Positions 1-5,060 of a stretch of DNA of 6,381 bases are shown here, piece by piece (within the stretch, counting starts at the first letter, position 1; each line of letters starts with the position of its first letter). The notes under the pieces are model-generated. The model was given only the letters and a program-made list of their open reading frames with translations. It did no database searches and was not told where the DNA came from. Source of the stretch: JAZRUY01 sp045598845 (GTDB taxonomy: Bacteria; Verrucomicrobiota; Lentisphaeria; Victivallales; Victivallaceae). The position numbers and the translations under genes are program-made. Location: positions 1 through 6,381 of the forward strand of contig JAZRUY010000175.1 in assembly GCA_045598845.1 (NCBI GenBank), given 5' to 3'.

Positions 1-723
1 ACTACCGGTGCGGAGCTGGACGGTATCACCGCCGCTTTGCTTAAAAACGATGCCGCGGGAGCGGTTAAAATTGTCGCGGAGCTCAGCGGTAAGGGAAAAA
101 ATCTGGAAACACTGTACAGCGATGTGCTGGAAAGTATCCGCGCGGTACGCCTGTGCGGTCTCATGAACGATCCCGGTGAACTTCTGAAAGCCGATGCCGA
201 ACGGCTGGCGGTATTCCGCGGTTTCGCCGCTTCCGCGCCTGCGGACACTGTGCAGATATTGCTGGAAGTGCTTTCTTCCGCCGGGCGGACTCTGCATGAC
301 GCATTGAATAAACGGGTTTATCTGGAAACGGTTTTTCTCAAAGCCATGCGAGAGGCGCATGCGGTGCGGCTTGACGATGTGCTGGATAAACTTAACCGGT
401 TGCGCGAAGCCGGTGAACTGGCATTTTTGGACCGTGTGCCGGCCGGCAAAGAGGTTTCAGCGCTAACGGCTCCGGCAACTCCGGCAACTCCGGCAACTCC
501 GGTTGTGAAGGATACGGATGTCTGTACGGAAATTCCGGAAGTTCGGACTTCTGTGATCAGTGAAACGGTTGCTCCCGGCTTCCGAAAAGCCTCGTCCGCG
601 AGGTTTCACAGTGTGGCGGCCGAGCACCCCGAAGCACTGGGAGAGGCACTGAATAACCCCGCGGTAAAAAAAGCGGTTGAACTTTTTAACGGCGAGGTGG
701 TGGATGTGCACCGCAAGGATTGA
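1..723 (+). CDS. dnaX: DNA polymerase III subunit gamma/tau, C-terminal part (5' end outside window)
   Basis: The reading frame is open from base 1, so the gene begins upstream; 240 residues are visible. DnaX is the ATPase that forms the clamp-loader core and, as tau, ties it to the replicative polymerase in the cytoplasm. The ATPase domains are not in the window. Visible residues 1-140 are helical and match the clamp-loader collar domain (domain III) of bacterial DnaX, including the pattern of a short helix 'AALLKNDAAGAV' followed by 'GKNLETLYSDVLESIR'. Residues about 150-200 form a low-complexity Pro/Ala/Thr linker. The end, 'NPAVKKAVELFNGEVVDV', is the conserved tail found at the C-terminus of many bacterial DnaX proteins, so the 3' end is intact. 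The identification rests on the collar domain and tail only. The gene lies 27 bases before gltA on the same strand and may be cotranscribed with it. Confidence 0.85.
   Translation, partial: TTGAELDGITAALLKNDAAGAVKIVAELSGKGKNLETLYSDVLESIRAVRLCGLMNDPGELLKADAERLAVFRGFAASAPADTVQILLEVLSSAGRTLHDALNKRVYLETVFLKAMREAHAVRLDDVLDKLNRLREAGELAFLDRVPAGKEVSALTAPATPATPATPVVKDTDVCTEIPEVRTSVISETVAPGFRKASSARFHSVAAEHPEALGEALNNPAVKKAVELFNGEVVDVHRKD
470..502 (+). repeat. 9-bp tandem repeat in the dnaX linker
   Basis: Three exact copies of CTCCGGCAA plus a fourth partial copy (CTCCGG) lie in tandem. Because the unit is nine bases it stays in frame and encodes repeated Pro-Ala-Thr in the flexible linker between the collar domain and the C-terminal tail of DnaX. 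Copy number could vary between strains without breaking the gene. Confidence 0.9.
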
Positions 724-737
724 ATTACATAATCCGG

Positions 738-743
738 AAGGAG
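738..743 (+). promoter_or_regulatory. Ribosome binding site of gltA
   Basis: AAGGAG lies seven bases before the ATG at 751, in the 27-base gap between dnaX and gltA. It is a strong Shine-Dalgarno match and fixes the gltA start. No separate promoter is evident in the gap. Confidence 0.8.
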
Positions 744-750
744 ACAAAAT

Positions 751-2073
751 ATGAACGGAAAATGCGCTGTTGAAACGGCAAAACTGATAATCGGCGACAA
801 AGTGCTTGAACTTCCGGTTGTTACCGGAAGCGAAGGCGAGTGCGCTATCGATATTTCCTCGTTGCGGCGTGAAACCGGATTGGTTACGCTGGATCCGAGT
901 TTCGGTAACACCGCATCCTGTTACAGCGGTATCACCTACATCAACGGCGAAAAGGGAATTTTACGCTACCGCGGTATTCCGATTGAAGTTTTGGTGAAAA
1001 AGACCACATTCGTGGAAGTCGCTTATTTGCTGGTGCACGGCGTGCTGCCGACTCAAGACGAACAGCATAAATTTTCCGAGTTGCTCAACACCCATTCTCT
1101 TTTGCACGAGGATATGCGTCATTTCTTCGACCATTTTCCGCGCGGATCGCATCCGATGCACATCCTCTCTACGATGATCAATGCGCTGGCGGCATTTTAT
1201 CCCAATGTCGATTCGCAGTCGCTTTCCGATGATATCGATATCTGTACCGCCCGGCTGATTTCCACCGTGCGTACTATGGCGGCTTTCGCTTATAAGAAAT
1301 CCATCGGCGAACCGGTGGTGTATCCGCGCCCTGATCTTTCGTACTGCGCTAATTTTTTAAATATGATGTTTGATTCGCCGGTGCGTCCGTACGGGCTGCA
1401 TCCTGATGCTGTGCGGATATTGAATATTCTTTTTATTCTGCATGCCGACCATGAGCAGAATTGTTCCACCACCACTGTCCGCACCATCGGCAGCGCCCAG
1501 GTGAATCTTTATGCCACTATCTCCGCCGGGATTTCCGCTTTGTCCGGTCCTCTGCACGGCGGTGCCAATCAGAAGGTGATAGAGATGCTCCGGATGATCG
1601 AACGTGACGGCGATGTGGAAAAATTCATCCGGATGGCAAAAGACAAGGATAATCCTTTCCGGCTGATGGGATTCGGGCACCGGGTGTACAAGACTTATGA
1701 CCCGCGGGCTGCGATTATCAAGCGCGAGTGCAGTGATTATCTGCTTCGGCACAAAATCAATGACCCGTTGCTGTCGGTTGCCGCCAGATTGGAAGAAGCG
1801 GCTTTGAAAGACAGCTATTTTATCGACCGCGGTTTGTTCCCCAATGTGGATTTCTATACCGGATTGCTTTACCGGGCGCTCGGTATTCCGGAGAATATGT
1901 TTACGGTCATGTTTACTTTGGCGAGGTTGCCCGGCTGGATTGCGCATTGGAAAGAAATGATCGGCTACAAGACCAAGATAGTTCGTCCCCGCCAGATCTA
2001 TATCGGGAAGTGCGAGGCATCTATTCCTGAATGGATGGAAAACCGCGACACCGCAATGTTTTTCAGACACTGA
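751..2073 (+). CDS. gltA: Citrate synthase (type II, hexameric bacterial form)
   Basis: This enzyme condenses acetyl-CoA with oxaloacetate to give citrate, the entry step of the TCA cycle, in the cytoplasm. The 440 residues compare with 427 in E. coli GltA and align almost throughout, with a constant offset of five. The catalytic residues are all present: His269 in 'GPLHGGAN', His310 in 'GFGHRVYK' and Asp367 in 'NVDFYTG', matching E. coli His264, His305 and Asp362. The oxaloacetate-binding motif 'HADHEQN' starts at 231 and 'RPRQIYIG' lies near the C-terminus. The N-terminal beta domain of Gram-negative-type enzymes is present. The C-terminus runs about 15 residues past the usual end. Several positions that line the NADH site in E. 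coli differ: Arg109 is Thr114, Lys167 is Thr172 and Cys206 is Val211. Inhibition by NADH may therefore be weak or absent, which is inference. A 2-methylcitrate synthase is less likely because of the type II N-terminus. Confidence 0.95.
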   Translation: MNGKCAVETAKLIIGDKVLELPVVTGSEGECAIDISSLRRETGLVTLDPSFGNTASCYSGITYINGEKGILRYRGIPIEVLVKKTTFVEVAYLLVHGVLPTQDEQHKFSELLNTHSLLHEDMRHFFDHFPRGSHPMHILSTMINALAAFYPNVDSQSLSDDIDICTARLISTVRTMAAFAYKKSIGEPVVYPRPDLSYCANFLNMMFDSPVRPYGLHPDAVRILNILFILHADHEQNCSTTTVRTIGSAQVNLYATISAGISALSGPLHGGANQKVIEMLRMIERDGDVEKFIRMAKDKDNPFRLMGFGHRVYKTYDPRAAIIKRECSDYLLRHKINDPLLSVAARLEEAALKDSYFIDRGLFPNVDFYTGLLYRALGIPENMFTVMFTLARLPGWIAHWKEMIGYKTKIVRPRQIYIGKCEASIPEWMENRDTAMFFRH

Positions 2074-2089
2074 TTTTTCTGCGGCATAA

Positions 2090-2123
2090 AAATAAAAAAC
2101 GGACGCTCGTCCGTTTTTTATTT
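2090..2123. terminator. Bidirectional intrinsic terminator between gltA and the endonuclease gene
   Basis: A perfect inverted repeat has 16-base arms at 2090-2105 and 2108-2123 around CT. The core ACGGACG/CGTCCGT is flanked by A runs on one side and T runs on the other, so either strand gives a G+C stem followed by a U tract. It sits in the 60-base gap between two convergent stop codons (gltA ending at 2073, the nuclease gene ending at 2134) and should serve both. Confidence 0.92.
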
Positions 2124-2133
2124 GATTGCGTTT

Positions 2134-3096
2134 TTAATTCCGCTGATATCCGCCTGCTTCAGGCTCGAATTGCCACTTCCATTCATTTACATCGCATTTG
2201 TTTTCCAGATACCGTTGCGTTTTTTCCGGCAGCAGATTGAAGAAATTCAATCCGGTACACTGCTCCACTTTGCTTACCGGTACTGCGAATTCATACAGTT
2301 GTCTGGTATTTTTTTGCTGTGAATTCGGCAACATGAACCCGATCATTTTAGCCTGCCGCGGTTCCGCCGCAGTTCCGCCTTCCGGCACATAGATTACCTT
2401 GAAAAACATCTCCGGAATTACGATGCCGGTTCCTTCTATCGTATGCCTGTGTTCATTTTGCCGCAGCACCGGACCGGTGATTACATACAGTTCCCCGTAT
2501 TGCGCCGCCCAGCGTCTGACCAGAAATTCCAGATCTTTCCATATACCGCGGTTAAATTCCGGGAACTGCGGCGACATATTCGACATATAAAAACTTTCCG
2601 ACATAGTTCGCGATGAATAGCCCATGTCCGCCGCCGCCGCCATATGACCGCGGTCATATCCGCTTTTTTCGTAGTCATCAGGAAAAGACGAAGCCGTGTG
2701 CAGATAGGGATCCTCGCGGAAATCATCGGTACGGGGTACAGCTGCCGCATTCACTTCATCCGCTGTCATTTTATAACTCACCCAGCGCGGCTGACCGGAA
2801 TCCCGGTCATAACCGATGGCGAACCCCCGACGGTCCACCATCGCTCCGGTACAGCACGGCACTCCTTGCGTCAGATTGTCATAAGGTGATTTCATAGCTT
2901 CGTATTGGTCGCTGAATACATACGGGGCATCCGGGCGTTTGAATGTCCGGTCAATGAACAGATACGTTTCGGTACGGTAGCGGTAAAACCAATCCTCCGC
3001 TTTGCTGATATCTCCGTCCCGCCACAGCAGGTAGAGCAACAGCAGACAGATGCCGACAAGTGACAACCGGATAGTCGTTTTTATGAGAAATTTCAT
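2134..3096 (-). CDS. Membrane-anchored DNA/RNA non-specific endonuclease (NUC/EndoG, beta-beta-alpha-metal family)
   Basis: The product is predicted to cut single- and double-stranded DNA and RNA with a bound divalent metal. The 320 residues begin with a basic stretch and a hydrophobic helix at about 9-25. I see no clear signal peptidase site, so a signal anchor with the enzyme outside the cytoplasm is likely. The family signature DRGH is at 148-151. His151 (general base), Asn182 (metal ligand, in 'FNRGIWKDLE') and Glu190 match Serratia nuclease His89, Asn119 and Glu127 with almost the same spacing. 'MSNMSPQ' before the metal-ligand helix and 'YVITGPV' at 204-210 are also typical. Cys280 and Cys301 could form a disulfide in the periplasm; Cys81-Cys82 is another pair. 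It is the last of four genes, 15 bases after the lipoprotein gene, with a modest GGGAA binding site six bases before its ATG. No immunity gene is adjacent, as expected if the enzyme is exported. The biological role is unknown: nutrient scavenging, DNA processing and defence are all open. Confidence 0.9.
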   Translation of the reverse strand: MKFLIKTTIRLSLVGICLLLLYLLWRDGDISKAEDWFYRYRTETYLFIDRTFKRPDAPYVFSDQYEAMKSPYDNLTQGVPCCTGAMVDRRGFAIGYDRDSGQPRWVSYKMTADEVNAAAVPRTDDFREDPYLHTASSFPDDYEKSGYDRGHMAAAADMGYSSRTMSESFYMSNMSPQFPEFNRGIWKDLEFLVRRWAAQYGELYVITGPVLRQNEHRHTIEGTGIVIPEMFFKVIYVPEGGTAAEPRQAKMIGFMLPNSQQKNTRQLYEFAVPVSKVEQCTGLNFFNLLPEKTQRYLENKCDVNEWKWQFEPEAGGYQRN

Positions 3097-3111
3097 TTGA
3101 TGTTCCCGGAA

Positions 3112-3258
3112 TTAAAAATATAAACCGCTTTGCAGCGGCTGATAATTTTGCGGAATACTGGAATATCCCCGCCGTTCCGCCTCACTGCATCCTCCGGACA
3201 TAAACAAAAGTGCCGTAAGCAAATACAATATGATCGTATAGGAGCGGTTGAAATGCAT
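3112..3258 (-). CDS. Small lipoprotein, function unknown (48-residue precursor)
   Basis: The frame extends further upstream, but the start at 3258 gives a proper lipoprotein signal: Arg5, a hydrophobic stretch at about 8-20, then 'SGGC' with Cys24 as the lipid-bearing residue. Ser at the -3 position is less common than Leu but is tolerated. The mature part would be only 25 residues, with Ser after the Cys, which in proteobacterial rules favours the outer membrane; it ends 'RGYSSIPQNYQPLQSGLYF'. The start codon overlaps the stop of the preceding 38-residue gene by one base (TAATG). This explains the lack of a clear ribosome binding site and argues for translational coupling. The nuclease gene follows after 15 bases. 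I do not recognise a named family. The coupling, signal peptide and operon position make a real gene likely. Confidence 0.72.
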   Translation of the reverse strand: MHFNRSYTIILYLLTALLFMSGGCSEAERRGYSSIPQNYQPLQSGLYF

Positions 3259-3374
3259 TATTTGCCGGAAAATACGCCGTAAGCGTACATCTCCATTAAC
3301 TGCATCGCCAAAGTCGCGGCAAGCGTAATAACGGTTACCGCTGTTATCACAGTGAATATTTTGGATTTGAACAT
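3258..3374 (-). CDS. 38-residue single-pass membrane protein, function unknown
   Basis: The gene is short but well supported. An ATG at 3374 is preceded nine bases upstream by GGAG, and the frame ends in TAA overlapping the next ATG as TAATG. The product starts MFKSK, has a hydrophobic helix at about 6-27 rich in Thr, Val, Ile and Ala, and ends in a short tail 'EMYAYGVFSGK'. The basic N-terminus suggests it stays inside with the tail outside the cytoplasm. It begins 24 bases after the stop of the coiled-coil membrane protein gene and is the second gene of the operon. No known family is recognised. It may be a partner of the coiled-coil protein or of the nuclease, which is inference from position only. 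Confidence 0.7.
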   Translation of the reverse strand: MFKSKIFTVITAVTVITLAATLAMQLMEMYAYGVFSGK

Positions 3375-3383
3375 AACGCTGTT

Positions 3384-3387
3384 CTCC
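3384..3387 (-). promoter_or_regulatory. Ribosome binding site of the 38-residue membrane protein gene
   Basis: On the minus strand GGAG (within CGGAGAAC) lies nine bases before the ATG at 3374, inside the 24-base gap after the upstream stop codon. It is a main reason for calling this tiny gene. Confidence 0.65.
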
Positions 3388-3398
3388 GATGCCTGAAT

Positions 3399-4613
3399 TT
3401 ATTTGAGATCGAACCATACCCGGTCGCCGACTTTTATCGGCTTCGAATTGTCTCCGACCGGTTCGGCGATGGAGTAATCGCCTTCCACTCTGGTGAGACG
3501 TATTCTGGAAATGAATTCACTGCCTGACGATTCAAGATCCCCTCGCGACACTGTCATTTCCATACCCGGCACTAATTTCGGATCGATCAGACCGATTTTG
3601 TTTCCCAGCGTCTGTTCCACCCGGGTATTTCTGCCCAGTGCGATCTCTATGAATCCGTATCTGCTGTTGACCAGTGTAACTTCTCCGTTGACATGGCGGC
3701 GGACTTCATCGCCGCCCGGCTGCCAGACATCAGGCAACGGTTCTTCTTCACTGAGTCCAAGAACCGTTTTCATATAGGCTATCTGCTCTTGAAGCCCGCT
3801 GTTTTTGCGGTTGAGTTCCTCATTTACTTGATTCTGGAATGCCAGCTCTTCATCTTTGTCTTTAAGCGTCTGCCTGAGATTTTCGATTTCACGCTCAGCC
3901 GCATTGAGTTTGTCCGCCTGCGCCTTGACGGCATCGCGTACTTTTTCCGCATCCTCCTGCGCATTGTTGTCGTTGAATGTCAAACCGGGAACTCCCGTAT
4001 CTCCGGCAATGGCGATAAGCGCGTTTTCATAGCCGTTCCGCAGATCACCGTAAAATTTAATTCTTCCACTGACCACTGCGAATGCGTCTTCGTTTCCAAG
4101 CGAAATCCGGCGCAGGGTGTCGTTGTCGATATCGCAGTTAAAATACTGGTGGAAATCGCTGACCAGCCCGGCAAAAAATTTATCACGTCCCTCAATCACT
4201 TTTCTGACGTTTTCCACGACTCCGTTCGCGGCTTCGGCGGAAGTGGCCACCGCCGAGAAAGAAGTTTCCTCCGCCAGCCCGTCCATACCGATAATTCCGC
4301 CGATATTGTAGAGTGATTCCGCCAGCATGTTGCGTTGCGCGGTTACATTTTTCGCCTGATTGATCAGTTTCGGAAGCAACGATTTCAGTTTTCCGTAGTT
4401 GGAATAGTCAAGCGCCTGAACCGAAAGTTCGCGGGAGGTGCCGGTCCCGGAGCCGTTGTCCAGAGCGCCGGAGGTTTTGTTGATGGCTTCCGCCATTTGT
4501 TTCCATCCGTCGGTCAGTTGAGTGCGTTTCTCGAAAAGGATATAGGAAAAGACCGCGCTGACCGCCGCAAACACCAGAATAAGGATGCTCAGTGCAAAGT
4601 TGGCTGCTTTCAT
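3399..4613 (-). CDS. Membrane-anchored coiled-coil protein with C-terminal beta domain, function unknown
   Basis: The product has 404 residues. A hydrophobic helix at about 6-27 anchors the N-terminus and most of the chain probably lies outside the cytoplasm. Residues 35-215 are mainly helical, with a Gly/Ser/Thr-rich break near 52-60. A clear coiled coil with heptad-like Leu/Ala spacing and many charged residues spans about 219-288 ('LNAAEREIENLRQTLKDKDEEL'-like). Residues about 306-404 form a small beta-rich domain: 'GEVTLVNSRYGFIEIALG', then 'LVPGMEMTVSRG', 'EFISRIRLTRVEGDYSIAEP' and the closing 'VGDRVWF'. This pattern (G-x-V, F-x-x-I-x-L-G, G-M-x-x-x-V-x-R, G-D-x-V) resembles the FlgT C-terminal-like domain found after coiled coils in many Planctomycetes and Verrucomicrobia proteins. 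The start is fixed by a strong GGAGGAG nine bases upstream. It is the first gene of the four-gene operon and a structural or scaffold role in the envelope is plausible. Confidence 0.85.
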   Translation of the reverse strand: MKAANFALSILILVFAAVSAVFSYILFEKRTQLTDGWKQMAEAINKTSGALDNGSGTGTSRELSVQALDYSNYGKLKSLLPKLINQAKNVTAQRNMLAESLYNIGGIIGMDGLAEETSFSAVATSAEAANGVVENVRKVIEGRDKFFAGLVSDFHQYFNCDIDNDTLRRISLGNEDAFAVVSGRIKFYGDLRNGYENALIAIAGDTGVPGLTFNDNNAQEDAEKVRDAVKAQADKLNAAEREIENLRQTLKDKDEELAFQNQVNEELNRKNSGLQEQIAYMKTVLGLSEEEPLPDVWQPGGDEVRRHVNGEVTLVNSRYGFIEIALGRNTRVEQTLGNKIGLIDPKLVPGMEMTVSRGDLESSGSEFISRIRLTRVEGDYSIAEPVGDNSKPIKVGDRVWFDLK

Positions 4614-4622
4614 GGAACTGCT

Positions 4623-4629
4623 CTCCTCC
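4623..4629 (-). promoter_or_regulatory. Ribosome binding site of the coiled-coil protein gene
   Basis: GGAGGAG on the minus strand lies nine bases before the ATG at 4613. It is the strongest Shine-Dalgarno sequence in this operon and fixes the start. Confidence 0.8.
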
Positions 4630-4678
4630 GCTCTTCTTTATATATCTTTGGTTTTAATATCCGAAAACTGTCAGGATC

Positions 4679-4692
4679 CCGTCTGCCGACGG
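4679..4692 (-). other. Small stem-loop in the leader of the envelope operon
   Basis: CCGTC-GGCA-GACGG on the minus strand can form a five-pair stem with a four-base loop, about 15 bases after the predicted transcription start. No U tract follows, so it is not a terminator. It might stabilise the 5' end of the mRNA or mean nothing. Confidence 0.35.
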
Positions 4693-4712
4693 TAAACCTA
4701 ATCTTAACTTTG

Positions 4713-4741
4713 AAAATAGCACAATATCATCCGCTTGTCAA
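4713..4741 (-). promoter_or_regulatory. Sigma70-type promoter of the four-gene envelope operon
   Basis: On the minus strand a perfect -35 box TTGACA (4736-4741) is followed after 17 bases by TATTTT (4713-4718), a four-of-six match to the -10 consensus. Transcription would start near 4706, giving a leader of about 90 bases before the ATG at 4613. The rest of the 178-base gap (4614-4791) holds only this leader and an AT-rich stretch. Confidence 0.7.
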
Positions 4742-4773
4742 ACAATAAAATCCATGGCTGTCACGAATAAAAT

Positions 4774-4791
4774 GTAAAAAAATTATTTTAC
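4774..4791 (-). terminator. Possible weak terminator after the nifS operon
   Basis: Right after the TAA of the DUF493-like gene the minus strand reads GTAAAA, six bases, TTTTAC, then a T-rich stretch. The stem is almost wholly A-T and would be unstable, so a terminator role is doubtful; read-through into the next operon is possible. Confidence 0.25.
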
Positions 4792-5055
4792 TTACAGCAA
4801 AAACCTCAAACCCGGTATTTCCCGCAGCGCGGTATCGGTTTTTTCCGCGTCTTCTCCGGATGCGAGCACCAAAGAAAAACGCAGCACGGTATATTTGCCT
4901 CCGGCAGAGCATTCTCCGCATTCAATTCCGGCATCCGTTTCTCCGCGTTGCAAAAGGTAACCGCGGATAAACTCCTCCGACTGTTTTCTCCCCGGCGCGT
5001 CCACAATCGCCCGGTACCGCCATACCACCGGATATTTTATCCGTTGCTTTTCCAT
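4792..5055 (-). CDS. DUF493/YbeD-like small protein
   Basis: This 87-residue protein matches the DUF493 (YbeD) family in length and layout: a first strand near 8-18 ('YPVVWRYRAIV'), a helix at about 24-37, strands around 54-65 ('KYTVLRFSLVLAS'), a helix at 68-79 and a final short strand 'GLRFLL'. This order fits a beta-alpha-beta-beta-alpha-beta ferredoxin-like or ACT-like regulatory fold. The family's biochemical role is not settled. The protein carries Cys46 and Cys49 as a CxxC motif in the loop before the central strands, which I do not know as a family hallmark. The gene starts five bases after the nifS stop, with no strong ribosome binding site, so it is probably translated in coupling with nifS. 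A role next to cysteine desulfurase, for instance in sulfur transfer or its control, is conjecture. The family call rests on pattern recognition of a divergent member. Confidence 0.7.
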   Translation of the reverse strand: MEKQRIKYPVVWRYRAIVDAPGRKQSEEFIRGYLLQRGETDAGIECGECSAGGKYTVLRFSLVLASGEDAEKTDTALREIPGLRFLL

Positions 5056-5060
5056 AGTTT

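Noticed and set aside
1357..2070. Open frame of 237 codons on the minus strand inside gltA
   Set aside because: It lies fully antisense to a clear citrate synthase gene with all catalytic motifs, has no recognisable domain, and its composition is that of a frame shadow.
2134..3096. Toxin-immunity pair or phage-defence cassette around the nuclease
   Set aside because: There is no adjacent inhibitor-like gene, no toxin delivery domain, and no ATPase, sensor or defence-type domain; the export signals point to an envelope role.
3259..3417. Longer N-terminus for the lipoprotein gene, starting at 3417
   Set aside because: The extension would overlap the end of the coiled-coil gene and all of the 38-residue gene, is polar, and would bury the signal peptide. 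The TAATG start at 3258 is far better.
3693..4316. Open frame of 207 codons on the plus strand inside the coiled-coil gene
   Set aside because: It is antisense to a gene with a strong ribosome binding site, membrane helix, coiled coil and beta domain, and shows no domain of its own.
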